64,000 nt of DNA from JAVVRP01 sp036654655 (GTDB lineage Bacteria > Bacillota > Clostridia > Christensenellales > UBA1242). The stretch lies in assembly GCA_036654655.1 (NCBI GenBank), contig JAVVRP010000001.1, positions 62,001-126,000 of the forward strand. Reading direction: 5' to 3'. Made by a program: the position numbers and the translations under genes. Below are positions 7,890 to 16,803 of the stretch, piece after piece. Positions within the stretch are counted from its first letter, which is position 1. Every line of letters starts with the position of its first letter. The notes beneath the pieces are model-generated. The model was not told the DNA's origin and did no database searches. It worked only from the letters and a program-made list of their open reading frames with translations.

Positions 7890-9587
7890 ATGTTCACAGA
7901 CGCAATCATACAAGTTTTGGCAATAATAGGGATTGTTTTAGCAGGCGGATTCTTGGTTTTTTTTATTGGCGATATTGTAATTTCAATTTTTGATGGAAAA
8001 GGTTTTAGAGAAAGACGTCAAAAAACAACGTCAGAAAATGCAAGGGTTGCAAACAAGCAAGTTAAAGCAAATGCTAATGTTTCTGCATATGTTCCTCTTA
8101 TTGAAGAAAAATCAAAAGAAAGTTCAGTTTCTGTGAGCAATAAACCTCAAACAGAACTTAAAGAAGAAAAATCTGTTTTTGAGCAAGAATTAGAACGCTT
8201 AAAAAACAAAGATAAGCAAATAGAAATGCCATTAGGAAAAAGTTCGTTTGATAATTTAAGAGAAGAAGAAGAAAAGTTTAGGGCGGAAAGATTAAAAGAC
8301 ATTGAAGAACGAAGAAATAATATTATTAAGCAAGATGAGAAATCTGTTTCAAAAGATGATGAAGAAATAAATTTGGATGATATAATTTTTGATGATAATG
8401 ATTTTAATTTTGATAATTTGGACTTAAAAGAAGAAAATAAAGACAATAAAATTCAAAAAGAAGAAAATCAACAAATTTCAATGGTTAATCAAGAAATCCA
8501 AAATGCAATAAACTTACTTAAAGAAGAAGTTGCAAAGCACAGATCCGAAATTGAAACAATGCGAGAAGAGGCTCAACAAGAAAGACAAAGTTTGTTGGAT
8601 CAATTGGGCGAAGATAACAAAAAACAACGCAAAGAAATTGAGCAATTAATTCAAACTGTTGAAGAAATAAAAGCAGAAAAGCAAGAATTACAACAGTCTT
8701 TGGAAAATCAAAAAGAATTATTACTTGCTGAAAAGGCAAGAGCAACACAAAAGTTGGAAATAATAGACAACACTTCGGACAAACAAAATCAAGAAGTGAT
8801 TGCCGAACTCAAACAACTTAACGGGCATAATCAAGCAGAGATAGATAGGTTAAAAACCGAACTTAAACATAAAGAAGATAAAACCGAACAGCAGTTTATT
8901 TGTGCTCAAATTGAAGATATAACAAAAAATTCAAATGACGAGCAAGAAAAACTTATGTTAGAACTTAAAAAACGCAACGCTGAACTTGAAATGGAAAAGG
9001 CAAAATTAGAAGAAGAATACACCTTGAATGTAGAAACTTCGGAGGTTGAGAGAAATCAAATTTTAATTAAGTTAAAACAAAAAGACGATGAACTTCAAAC
9101 AAAAGAAAAGCAATTGGACACAATTGCCAGCACCGCAGTTGAAGTTGGGTCAAACTTAACAGTTGCAGAATATTCTGAAAGATTGGAAATGCTTCAAGAA
9201 CGTTTAAAAGCAAACGAAAAAGAATTTAAAATTTGCAAACGTGAATATCTTCCACTTAACAGAGTGAGAAAGAGTTTGGAACGTGATAGAAAAAAACTTA
9301 ATAGGCGTGACATTATGGTAGCCACACAAAAAGTTATTTTGTATGGAGTAAACAACATAGTTGACATTGATGAAGAAAAAGTTAAAAAACTTCAAGACGA
9401 TTTGGACCTTTTGGAAGGGCTAAGATTATCAGTTCAACATTGCGAAGATGTTATAAAACAAAATGCGGACAGAATTCCTATTTTAGAAAAAACTTATAAC
9501 ATTTTAAAAAATCAAAACAAGGACCTTAAATTGGACATTGCAGAATGTGAAAAAGCACTTAAAGATTTAAATGAGGAAGGTAAATAA
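7890..9587 (+). CDS. Membrane-anchored coiled-coil protein
   Basis: A 565-residue protein with one N-terminal membrane segment (VLAIIGIVLAGGFLVFFIGDI, about 9-29), an acidic, low-complexity middle (about 85-195), then a long Glu/Lys/Gln coiled coil to the C-terminus. The architecture is like the septation regulator EzrA (N-terminal anchor, cytoplasmic helices of about 560 residues), but I see no EzrA signature, so this is only an analogy. The frame can be extended into the tmRNA, but GAGGGGTG eight bases before ATG 7890 and overlap with ssrA argue for this start. A strong terminator follows at 9601. Confidence 0.75.
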   Translation: MFTDAIIQVLAIIGIVLAGGFLVFFIGDIVISIFDGKGFRERRQKTTSENARVANKQVKANANVSAYVPLIEEKSKESSVSVSNKPQTELKEEKSVFEQELERLKNKDKQIEMPLGKSSFDNLREEEEKFRAERLKDIEERRNNIIKQDEKSVSKDDEEINLDDIIFDDNDFNFDNLDLKEENKDNKIQKEENQQISMVNQEIQNAINLLKEEVAKHRSEIETMREEAQQERQSLLDQLGEDNKKQRKEIEQLIQTVEEIKAEKQELQQSLENQKELLLAEKARATQKLEIIDNTSDKQNQEVIAELKQLNGHNQAEIDRLKTELKHKEDKTEQQFICAQIEDITKNSNDEQEKLMLELKKRNAELEMEKAKLEEEYTLNVETSEVERNQILIKLKQKDDELQTKEKQLDTIASTAVEVGSNLTVAEYSERLEMLQERLKANEKEFKICKREYLPLNRVRKSLERDRKKLNRRDIMVATQKVILYGVNNIVDIDEEKVKKLQDDLDLLEGLRLSVQHCEDVIKQNADRIPILEKTYNILKNQNKDLKLDIAECEKALKDLNEEGK

Positions 9588-9600
9588 AAATTGATATAAA

Positions 9601-9634
9601 AAATAATTGTAACGTGTTTACGATTATTTTTTTT
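9601..9634 (+). terminator. Rho-independent terminator after the coiled-coil gene
   Basis: Twelve bases at 9601-9612 pair fully (one G-T) with 9618-9629 around the loop CGTGT, and a run of T follows to about 9634. Confidence 0.85.
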
Positions 9635-9661
9635 AATTAAAATTAAAATATATTAAATAGT

Positions 9662-9689
9662 TTGCAAATTGTAAAAAATATGTTAAACT
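9662..9689 (+). promoter_or_regulatory. holB promoter, probably giving a leaderless mRNA
   Basis: TTGCAA (9662-9667), a 16-base spacer and TGTTAAACT with an extended -10 (TG at 9681, TAAACT 9684-9689). Only six bases separate the -10 from GTG 9696, so the expected transcription start falls on the start codon. A near-copy of this promoter lies upstream of frr. Confidence 0.6.
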
Positions 9690-9695
9690 ATCAGT

Positions 9696-10634
9696 GTGAA
9701 TGATTATACGCATTTTTTTAATACAGAAAATTATTTAAGGTTCAAACAACAGTTTGAGTTTTTGCCTCACGCAATTTTAATTTTAAGCCCAGACCAGCAG
9801 AGCAATATTGCAATTGCAAAATGTGCTGTAAACCGATTGTTTTGCAACACAACATGCGGAACATGTAAAAATTGCATAATGATGAATCATGGCACGCATC
9901 CCGATTTGCATATTTTGCCCAAAATAAAAAACTTTGTTGTTTCAGATAGCGAGTATGTTATTGAAAACTCAATTTTATCGCCAATGGAAGCAAATGAAAA
10001 AGTTTTTTTGTTAAATAATATGCAAAATTCAACCCAACAAGCACAAAACAAACTTCTTAAAATTTTGGAAGAGCCACCTGTTAATGTGCATTTTATTTTA
10101 ACAGCAACATCACTAGACAACATTTTGCCTTCGGTGTTAAGCAGAATTCAAATATTTAACCTTTTTGAATTTTCACAAACTGACATTCAAAAGATTTTTG
10201 AGAACTCAAATGAGATTGTTACAAGTGCCTTTGTTTGGCCGGGTATGGCAGATGAATTGTTAACTAATCCAAAACTGCGCGAATCATATAATTTTGCTCA
10301 AAATGCTTTTTTTGAACTTAAAAGCAGTAAAGATGTTCCAAAGTTTTCGCAACAGATGATTGCGTTGGAAAACATCCCCATAAGCCTAAAATTTTTAATG
10401 GAACTTTTACACAGCACTTTGCTTTGTTTGTGCAACAAGGAAAATTTGGTTGCAGATGATGTTAAAGATAAATTAAAAAGCGTACAGCAGGATTATACCG
10501 TGGAGTCCGTTGTAGAAATTATGAAAAAAGTTAACATTGCCATTTTGCAACTTTTAAGTAATGTCACACCCGGAATTGTGGCAGATAATTTAATGATTGG
10601 AATTTTGGAAAGTAAATTTAAACATAAAAAATAA
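9696..10634 (+). CDS. holB: DNA polymerase III delta' subunit
   Basis: HolB (312 residues) is the clamp-loader subunit that, with tau/gamma and delta, loads the sliding clamp. The sequence shows the AAA+ fold with the zinc module CNTTCGTCKNC (about 50-60), NNMQNSTQQAQNKLLKILEEP and the SRIQ box used for arginine-finger contact; as in other delta' proteins the Walker A loop is degenerate. The start is GTG 9696. No Shine-Dalgarno is present and the -10 box ends six bases earlier, suggesting leaderless translation. It precedes ricT, the usual order in Firmicutes (holB-yaaT). Confidence 0.9.
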   Translation: MNDYTHFFNTENYLRFKQQFEFLPHAILILSPDQQSNIAIAKCAVNRLFCNTTCGTCKNCIMMNHGTHPDLHILPKIKNFVVSDSEYVIENSILSPMEANEKVFLLNNMQNSTQQAQNKLLKILEEPPVNVHFILTATSLDNILPSVLSRIQIFNLFEFSQTDIQKIFENSNEIVTSAFVWPGMADELLTNPKLRESYNFAQNAFFELKSSKDVPKFSQQMIALENIPISLKFLMELLHSTLLCLCNKENLVADDVKDKLKSVQQDYTVESVVEIMKKVNIAILQLLSNVTPGIVADNLMIGILESKFKHKK

Positions 10635-10646
10635 AAGGAATAAAAA

Positions 10647-11492
10647 ATGTTGTATAAAGTAGAAGTAAAAACACTTAAAAAAACAGAAATTTATGAATAT
10701 GAAGGCAATTTAAGCCTTGGTGAAAATGTTGTTGTTGACACAGACTATGGCAAGCAACTTGGAAAAGTGCTTACAAAAATTGATTTGGACAAAACAGTCG
10801 AACATTTTAATATAATAAGAATTGCCACAAAACAAGATATTGACGAAACGATTAAACAAGAAAAGCAAGAACAATCACGCAAAAAAATAGTTAAAAAAAT
10901 GGTTAAAGAACGTGCACTCGAAATGAAAATTTTGTATATTTATGAGTGTTTAGATGATAACAAGTTAACAATTTTGTTTTCCGCGGAAAACAGAGTGGAT
11001 TTTAGAGAACTTGTACGCGCACTTGCAAGTGAGTTTAGGGCGCGAATTGAACTTCGCCAAATTGGGCTTAGAGACGAAGCACAAATTATTGGCGGGCTTG
11101 GCCCTTGTGGAATGCCATGCTGTTGCAAGCATAGATTACAGTGTTTTCCGCACACAACAATTAAAATGGCAAAAACGCAAAATTTGTCACTTAACCCAAC
11201 AAGCATAAGCGGAATTTGTGGCAGATTAATGTGTTGTTTAAGTTTTGAAAATGAAACATATGCAAAACTGTTAGAAAAAATGCCAAAAACAGGAAGCGAA
11301 GTGCAAACCCCACAAGGCAAGGGAGTAATTATTTATGGAAATATTTTGGAAGAAAAAGTTACCGTAAAAATTGCTAAATCTAACGGGGATTTTGAAACGG
11401 AAGAATTTAAACTAGATCAAATTACAAAATTAAATATTAATGCCGATAAGGTTGTAGAAGATTTAAAGCAAAAAGATACAAATAAAAATTGA
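10647..11492 (+). CDS. ricT: PSP1-domain protein RicT (YaaT)
   Basis: RicT/YaaT (281 residues) belongs to the Ric complex (RicA-RicF-RicT), which in Bacillus binds iron-sulfur clusters, assists RNase Y-dependent mRNA maturation and influences entry into sporulation. The PSP1 core is seen as LGPCGMPCCCKHRLQCFP, then NLSLNPTSISGICGRLMCCL, with the conserved cysteines expected to hold the cluster. AAGGAA precedes ATG 10647, 12 bases behind holB. Ends with a hydrophilic tail. The pairing with holB is conserved. Confidence 0.92.
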   Translation: MLYKVEVKTLKKTEIYEYEGNLSLGENVVVDTDYGKQLGKVLTKIDLDKTVEHFNIIRIATKQDIDETIKQEKQEQSRKKIVKKMVKERALEMKILYIYECLDDNKLTILFSAENRVDFRELVRALASEFRARIELRQIGLRDEAQIIGGLGPCGMPCCCKHRLQCFPHTTIKMAKTQNLSLNPTSISGICGRLMCCLSFENETYAKLLEKMPKTGSEVQTPQGKGVIIYGNILEEKVTVKIAKSNGDFETEEFKLDQITKLNINADKVVEDLKQKDTNKN

Positions 11493-11516
11493 TGGCAAAA
11501 AAACAATTAAAGTATT

Positions 11517-11545
11517 TTGCAAAAACACATTAAATATGTTAAACT
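11517..11545 (+). promoter_or_regulatory. frr operon promoter
   Basis: TTGCAA (11517-11522), 17 bases, TAAACT (11540-11545), with TG just before the -10. The hexamers are identical to those of holB, but here a leader of about 45 bases with a good Shine-Dalgarno follows. Confidence 0.6.
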
Positions 11546-11595
11546 AATTAAGTTAATAAATTTATAAATTAAAACATAAAATAAGGAGAGAGCAC

Positions 11596-12168
11596 ATGCA
11601 GGACAAAGAAATGATTGACGAAATTTTAATGGGCTTTGATGCATCAATAGAAAAGGCAACAGCATTTTTAAAAAACGAATACTTAATAATCAGAGCAGGC
11701 AGGGCTAATTCACACATTTTGGACAAAGTTTTTGCAGAGTACTATGGCGTTTTAACTCCAATTAATCAAATGTGCAATATTTCAACACCAGAGGCAAGGC
11801 AACTTGTAATAAACGTTTGGGACCAATCTCAACTTAAAAATGTTTATAAGGCAATTTCAGAAGCAAATTTGGGCGTTTCAATTAGTGAAGATGGCAAAAT
11901 GATAAGGTTAACTTTTCCAATATTAACGGAAGATCGCAGACGAGATCTTGTAAAAAATATTAAAAAATTGGCCGAGGACGCAAAAATTTCACTCAGAAAT
12001 GCGCGTCGTGAATGTTTGGAGTTTTTTAAACAAATGAAAAAAGATGGAGAAATAAGTGAGGACGAACAAACAAGTTTGGAAAAAGATGTTCAAAAAAGTT
12101 TGGACGTTGCAACTGCAAGCATAGATGCGATGAGCCAAAACAAAGAAAAAGAGATTATGGAAATTTAA
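11596..12168 (+). CDS. frr: Ribosome-recycling factor
   Basis: RRF (190 residues) splits post-termination ribosomes together with EF-G. The family core is clear: YLIIRAGRANSHILDKV, YYGVLTPINQMCNIS, and the C-terminal helix LVKNIKKLAEDAKISLRNARR. Length is typical (about 185). The start ATG 11596 has AAGGAGAG seven bases upstream. It leads the unit frr-uppS-cdsA-rseP. The gene pyrH, often just upstream of frr, is not here. Confidence 0.95.
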   Translation: MQDKEMIDEILMGFDASIEKATAFLKNEYLIIRAGRANSHILDKVFAEYYGVLTPINQMCNISTPEARQLVINVWDQSQLKNVYKAISEANLGVSISEDGKMIRLTFPILTEDRRRDLVKNIKKLAEDAKISLRNARRECLEFFKQMKKDGEISEDEQTSLEKDVQKSLDVATASIDAMSQNKEKEIMEI

Positions 12169-12217
12169 AAGAATGTCAAAAATATTGTTTAAAAGTTAAA
12201 ATATAGGGCGAGGTAAG

Positions 12218-12931
12218 TTGAAAAAAAATAAAATTCCAACGCATGTTGGCATAATCTTGGACGGAAATGGTCGCTGGGCAACCAGACGAGGATTACCCCG
12301 TGGTGCAGGCCATAAAAAGGGTATAGAGGCAGTTAAAAAAACAGTTAATGCATCTTTGGAACTAGGAATTAAAGTTTTATCTTTGTTTTGTTTTTCAACA
12401 GAAAACTGGAAACGTGACAAAACAGAAATAAACGGCATTTGGCAACTAGTTAGAGAATATATAAGTTCCACATTACAAGAATTTCAGGACAAAAACATTA
12501 AAATCAGAACAATGGGAGATCTTACAAAATTACCCAAAGACGTTATGGAACAAATTGAAGATGTAAAAGAAAAAACAAAAAACAACAATGCATTAATTGT
12601 AAATTTGGCAATAAATTATGGCGGAAGAGCGGATATTATTATGGCAGTTAACAAGTTGCGTGGCAGTGAAAATGAAATAACAGAAACGCAATTTTTAAAT
12701 AATTTGCAAAGTGCAGGATTGCCAAGTTTAGATTTAGTTATAAGAACAAGCGGAGAAATGAGAATTTCAGGGTTTATGTTATTTGAATGTGCCTATGCTG
12801 AATTATTGTTTCCAAAAGTTTTGTGGCCAAACTTTTCAAAAAAACATTTATTAAAGGCAATAAAACAGTTTAATTTTAGGGAACGTAGGTTTGGAGGAAT
12901 AATAATTAAAACAAAGGAGGAAAAAAAATAA
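12218..12931 (+). CDS. uppS: Isoprenyl transferase (undecaprenyl diphosphate synthase)
   Basis: UppS (237 residues) condenses isopentenyl diphosphate units onto farnesyl diphosphate to make the C55 lipid carrier for peptidoglycan. The active-site motif HVGIILDGNGRWA (with the catalytic Asp), the central SLFCFSTENWKR, and the C-terminal DLVIRTSGEMRISGF and ECAYAELLFPKVLWP motifs are all present. The start is TTG 12218 with GAGG a few bases upstream. Its TAA overlaps the cdsA ATG by one base, implying coupled translation. Confidence 0.94.
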   Translation: MKKNKIPTHVGIILDGNGRWATRRGLPRGAGHKKGIEAVKKTVNASLELGIKVLSLFCFSTENWKRDKTEINGIWQLVREYISSTLQEFQDKNIKIRTMGDLTKLPKDVMEQIEDVKEKTKNNNALIVNLAINYGGRADIIMAVNKLRGSENEITETQFLNNLQSAGLPSLDLVIRTSGEMRISGFMLFECAYAELLFPKVLWPNFSKKHLLKAIKQFNFRERRFGGIIIKTKEEKK

Positions 12932-13878
12932 TGAAACAACGAATTTTAACAGGATTAGGGATATTTTCGATTTTAATTTTGTTTTTGTATTCCAGACAAC
13001 TATCCCCATATATTTTTGATGTTTTTAGTCTTGCGATTGGAGTGGCTGGCGTTTTTGAATTTTCAAAACTTTTGTCAAAATCAGGCAATTTTAACAATCC
13101 ATATTTTGCAATTTTGCAAATGGCATGCGCGTATGTTGCAATGATTTACTCCATTATTAAAAAACTTGATTTAATTTATTTTTTAATTTTGCAAATTATT
13201 GTAATTTTGTTTTTCTTTTTATTATCTGTAAGTATAACTTTGTTAATGAAAAAAGATTGTGAAAATGAAATTAAAGTGAGAAAATATCAGGGAAGTTCTT
13301 GGAAATTTTCATTGATAAAGTCAAAAAATAATATGTTAATGTCACTGTATCCAACATTTTCAATAATGATGCTTGTGTTTTTAAATCATCTTGGAGAACT
13401 TTATCAAATAATGCCATCAATAAAAAAGTTTGAATTTGTGGGATTGTTTGCACTTGTACTTGTATTTGGAATCCCAATTTTTGTGGATACTTTTGCAATG
13501 TTAACTGGTTCAATTTTTGGAGGTAAAAAACTTTGCCCTGCCCTAAGCCCAAAAAAAACAATTTCTGGTGCAATTGGTGGAGTGGTTTGGGGTGTTGCTG
13601 GAACGGTTTTAATTTATTATATTTTTTCATGTTTTTCTGTTTTTGATGTTGCTTTTGCAAGTTTTAATTTGCAAGTTTGGCACATGGTCATTTTAGGCAT
13701 TGTTTCAAGCGTTGCGTGTCAAGCAGGTGATTTGTTTGAAAGTTATTTAAAGCGTAGGGCAAATGTTAAGGATAGTGGCAATTTGTTGCCAGGTCACGGC
13801 GGTTGTTTGGACAGAGTGGATAGCCACTTGTTTAACATCCCGGTAGTTCTTGTATTTATGTTAATTTGTTTAATTTAA
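12931..13878 (+). CDS. cdsA: Phosphatidate cytidylyltransferase
   Basis: CdsA (315 residues) makes CDP-diacylglycerol from CTP and phosphatidic acid in the membrane. Several hydrophobic segments are visible, and the C-terminal signature is intact: CQAGDLFESYLKRRANVKD followed by LLPGHGGCLDRVDS, which holds the catalytic and metal-binding aspartates. GGAGG sits eight bases upstream of ATG 12931, inside uppS. The next gene is rseP; in many Firmicutes dxr lies between them, but here only nine bases do. Confidence 0.94.
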   Translation: MKQRILTGLGIFSILILFLYSRQLSPYIFDVFSLAIGVAGVFEFSKLLSKSGNFNNPYFAILQMACAYVAMIYSIIKKLDLIYFLILQIIVILFFFLLSVSITLLMKKDCENEIKVRKYQGSSWKFSLIKSKNNMLMSLYPTFSIMMLVFLNHLGELYQIMPSIKKFEFVGLFALVLVFGIPIFVDTFAMLTGSIFGGKKLCPALSPKKTISGAIGGVVWGVAGTVLIYYIFSCFSVFDVAFASFNLQVWHMVILGIVSSVACQAGDLFESYLKRRANVKDSGNLLPGHGGCLDRVDSHLFNIPVVLVFMLICLI

Positions 13879-13887
13879 GGAGAAATC

Positions 13888-15054
13888 ATGCAAGTTTTAA
13901 GCACAATTTTATATGTAATTTTGGCAGTTTTTATATTGTTGTTAATGATTTTAATTCACGAGTTGGGACATTATGTTGCAGGAAGAATTTTACACTTTAA
14001 AATTGATGAGTTTTCAATCGGTTTTGGTAAGGCACTTTTTACAAAGGTGAACAAGAGGGGTGAAAAAATCTCTTTAAGGTTATTTCCTGTTGGAGGATAT
14101 TGTGCCTTTTCGGGTGACGAAGATGAGGAGGATAACCCCAAAAATGTTACACAAAAAACTGATTCTGATGTTGAAGTTTTAAATGAAGCGCAAGCCAAAA
14201 AAAAGGAAAGAGCGCATGTAAATCCTAACAAAGGTTTGCTTTTTAATCAACAAAAACCTTGGAAACGAATTATCGTTTTTTTGGCAGGAGTTACTTTTAA
14301 TTTTATTTCTGCAATAGTATTTTCTTTTATTTTATTAATATCATTTGGATATGACGTTCCCGAAGTTGTAAACGTTGACACAAGATATCAATATGCAGTT
14401 GTGCAAGGGGAAACTTTACAAGCCGGAGATGTTATAACAGAAGTTGAAGGCATTAAAATAGATTTTATTAAAGGCAATACATGGCCCAAATTGTTGGGAA
14501 AGTATGATATTAATCAACCTATTTTAATTACTTTAACAAGAAATGGCGTGGAAACTAAAATGCAAATTAAATTAAGCCAAAAGTTAGACAATAAAGGCGT
14601 GCCAGAAGTAAACGAAAACAACGCTCCAATAAAAACTCTTGGAGTGGAAGTTAAAGCGCATCCACTTCCATTTTTTGAGGCTTTGGGCCATTGTTTTTAT
14701 TTCACAATTGGCCTTGCGTGGATTGTTTTAAGCACATTATGGCAATTAATAACTTTTCAAATTCCATTAAATCAAATTGGAGGCACAATTGCAACAATAA
14801 GCGTAATTGCACACATGGCTCAGCAGGGCATTGCTAATATATTTATATTAATGCCTCTTATTGCAGCCAATCTTGCAGTGTTTAATCTTTTGCCTTTTCC
14901 GGCGCTGGATGGAAGTCACGTTGTTTTTACCCTTATAGAATGGATTCGGAAAAAGCCAATTAATCGCAAGGTTGAAAATATGATTCACACAATAGGGTTA
15001 ATTGCATTATTTACTTTTGTGGTTGTTGTGGATATTATTTACTTTTTAAAATAA
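13888..15054 (+). CDS. rseP: RIP metalloprotease RseP
   Basis: RseP/RasP (388 residues) is a site-2-type intramembrane zinc protease that cuts anti-sigma factors and leftover signal peptides. The first membrane segment contains the zinc motif HELGH (residues 24-28), and the last part contains NLLPFPALDGSH, which supplies the third zinc ligand. A PDZ-like domain (about 165-255, AVVQGETLQAGDVITEVEG) lies between. An acidic insert (DEDEEDNPKN) follows the first domain. GGAG precedes ATG 13888. A terminator ends the unit. Confidence 0.94.
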   Translation: MQVLSTILYVILAVFILLLMILIHELGHYVAGRILHFKIDEFSIGFGKALFTKVNKRGEKISLRLFPVGGYCAFSGDEDEEDNPKNVTQKTDSDVEVLNEAQAKKKERAHVNPNKGLLFNQQKPWKRIIVFLAGVTFNFISAIVFSFILLISFGYDVPEVVNVDTRYQYAVVQGETLQAGDVITEVEGIKIDFIKGNTWPKLLGKYDINQPILITLTRNGVETKMQIKLSQKLDNKGVPEVNENNAPIKTLGVEVKAHPLPFFEALGHCFYFTIGLAWIVLSTLWQLITFQIPLNQIGGTIATISVIAHMAQQGIANIFILMPLIAANLAVFNLLPFPALDGSHVVFTLIEWIRKKPINRKVENMIHTIGLIALFTFVVVVDIIYFLK

Positions 15055-15069
15055 AATTTTAAACTAATA

Positions 15070-15097
15070 AATAAGCGCTATAAGTGCTTATTTTTAT
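15070..15097 (+). terminator. Rho-independent terminator of frr-uppS-cdsA-rseP
   Basis: AATAAGCGC (15070-15078) pairs with 15084-15092 around TATAA, followed by TTTTT. Confidence 0.8.
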
Positions 15098-15127
15098 TAA
15101 AACAAACTTTTCTTTTTAATTTTTTTG

Positions 15128-15136
15128 TGATATTAT
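15128..15136 (+). promoter_or_regulatory. Extended -10 promoter of the PolC-like gene
   Basis: TGA-TATTAT (TG at 15128-15129, -10 at 15131-15136) ends six bases before ATG 15143. There is no Shine-Dalgarno and no clear -35. A leaderless transcript is the simplest reading. Confidence 0.5.
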
Positions 15137-15142
15137 AAATCT

Positions 15143-16684
15143 ATGGAAAAAATTACACAAGAAATATCAAAAACATTTAATGGAGAGTACGATTTTTTAA
15201 AATTGTTTCAAGTCACTTTTGATAAACAAACACAAACGTGCACCATTGTTTTTTTGTATCCCGAAAATCAAGTGCGGTTGTCAAACGAACAAAAAATAAA
15301 AATTCGCAATTGTTTAAAAAATTTTTTTAATATAGATGCCAAACTAGAAGTTAAATTTAGGAAAAGTTATTTGGAAAAACAGATATTATACAAATTATTT
15401 TATCATTTTTTAAGCGTTAATTATTTGTCTTTAACCACAGATTTTAAACAAGAAAATTTTATTTCTAGCCATGATAATGGGAATGTTGAAATTCTTATAA
15501 AATTTGGGGAATCGGCATATCAATATTTTGTGCAACAAAAATTAAGTAAACAATTTGAACAGTTTTTCCAGCAAAATTTTTGCGGAAAAATTAGTTTTAG
15601 TGTAGTTAAAATTGCAGATGTTAATCATGAAGATATTTTGGAACAACGTTTGGAAGTTGCAAAAGAAATAAGAACAGGCGAAAAAATTTCTCGATATGAA
15701 GTTCATCCAATAAAAAAATTATTTGGCGCCGACATCACGCCCTTTCCAGAATTTATAAAAAATATTAATCAGCCAAAATCATCTGTTTTGTTGGCAGGCA
15801 AGGTTGGTAATTTAAAAATAGGAAAGTTTAAAAAAAAGTCAGGTGGAAAAAATGCGGGGCAAGAAAGAGAATATTATTCATTTTCAATAAATGATGGAAC
15901 GGGAATAATTTACGCCATGCATTTTTGCACTTTAAGTAGCCAAAAGCAAATGGTTCATTTTTCCACCGATGCGCATGTTTTGCTTAAAGGGGATATAAGA
16001 AGGTCCAACAACGAAAAACTTGTTATATATGTAAATTCAATTACTCTTTGTTTTGAACAAAAAAAGCAAGAACAACTGCTAGCAAAAGAAAGTTTGGAAA
16101 AACGAGGAATAGTTTTCCCTCAACCTTATAATTCCATTTCACAAGTTGAAATTTTTGAGAAACAAAAAATTTATAATGACTTTATTAATCAAAATACAAT
16201 TGTTGTTTTTGACACAGAAACAACAGGAATAGAACTTGAAATTAGTGAATTAATTGAAATTGGTGCAGTTAAAATTAAAAATGGTAAAATTATTCAAACT
16301 TTTCAAACATTAATCAAGCCAGAATCTCCAATTAGTGACTTTATTACATCAATTAACAATATTTCAAATGAAATGGTTCAAAATTCGCCTTGTGCAAATG
16401 ATGTTATTTTTGATTTTATGGATTTTTGTGCAGATTCTGTTTTAGTGGCATATAATGCCGATTTTGACATGAAGTTCATTCAAAGAGTTGCAAAAAATAA
16501 CGGAACAATTTTTAATAACACAGTTGTTGACTGCTTAATTTTAGCCCGTGAAAAACTCCACCTTAATTCTTATAAACTTGGCAAGGTTGTAAAGCATTTG
16601 AATATATCATTAGTTGATGCTCATAGGGCACTTGCGGACGCCATTGCAACTGCAAATGTGCTTTTAAAACTAAGTGAAGTCTGA
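15143..16684 (+). CDS. Polymerase-less PolC: N-terminal and OB domains plus 3'-5' exonuclease
   Basis: A 513-residue protein matching only the front of Gram-positive replicative polymerase PolC (normally about 1400 residues). Residues 1-210 resemble the PolC N-terminal domains, about 213-303 the OB domain (SVLLAGKV, then FSINDGTGIIYAM), and about 352-513 a DEDDh proofreading exonuclease: D357 and E359 (FDTET), D442 (NADFD), H494 and D499 (DAHRALADA). The PHP domain that normally surrounds the exonuclease and the entire polymerase palm, fingers and thumb are missing. The end is a double stop, TGA TAG, and no polymerase sequence follows before rimP. The locus just before rimP is where polC normally lies. 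The catalytic residues are intact, so it is probably a free exonuclease rather than a dead remnant. Confidence 0.85.
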   Translation: MEKITQEISKTFNGEYDFLKLFQVTFDKQTQTCTIVFLYPENQVRLSNEQKIKIRNCLKNFFNIDAKLEVKFRKSYLEKQILYKLFYHFLSVNYLSLTTDFKQENFISSHDNGNVEILIKFGESAYQYFVQQKLSKQFEQFFQQNFCGKISFSVVKIADVNHEDILEQRLEVAKEIRTGEKISRYEVHPIKKLFGADITPFPEFIKNINQPKSSVLLAGKVGNLKIGKFKKKSGGKNAGQEREYYSFSINDGTGIIYAMHFCTLSSQKQMVHFSTDAHVLLKGDIRRSNNEKLVIYVNSITLCFEQKKQEQLLAKESLEKRGIVFPQPYNSISQVEIFEKQKIYNDFINQNTIVVFDTETTGIELEISELIEIGAVKIKNGKIIQTFQTLIKPESPISDFITSINNISNEMVQNSPCANDVIFDFMDFCADSVLVAYNADFDMKFIQRVAKNNGTIFNNTVVDCLILAREKLHLNSYKLGKVVKHLNISLVDAHRALADAIATANVLLKLSEV

Positions 16685-16728
16685 TAGAACATAAACTGTT
16701 AAAATTATAATAAATATTATTAAAACAC

Positions 16729-16757
16729 TTGTATTATATGTGACAATGTGATATATT
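16729..16757 (+). promoter_or_regulatory. Promoter of the rimP-nusA-infB operon
   Basis: TTGTAT (16729-16734), 17 bases, TATATT (16752-16757), upstream of the leader hairpin and rimP. Confidence 0.5.
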
Positions 16758-16772
16758 AATTAAGACAAGAAG

Positions 16773-16803
16773 TAACGGGGTGGGCAAATTTGCCCACCTG
16801 TTA
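16773..16803 (+). promoter_or_regulatory. rimP leader hairpin
   Basis: A strong GC-rich stem: GGTGGGCA (16779-16786) and TGCCCACC (16791-16798) around AATT, extended by outer TAAC/GTTA pairs. It lies between the promoter and the Shine-Dalgarno of rimP in otherwise A+T-rich DNA. Similar stems precede rimP in many bacteria and may act in attenuation or in NusA-linked autoregulation. There is only a short mixed T/A stretch after it, so full termination is doubtful. Confidence 0.6.

Noticed and set aside
8147..8748. Antisense ORFs in the coiled-coil gene
   Set aside because: Ser/Phe/Leu-rich translations are the usual shadows of Lys/Glu-rich coding sequence and lack start signals.
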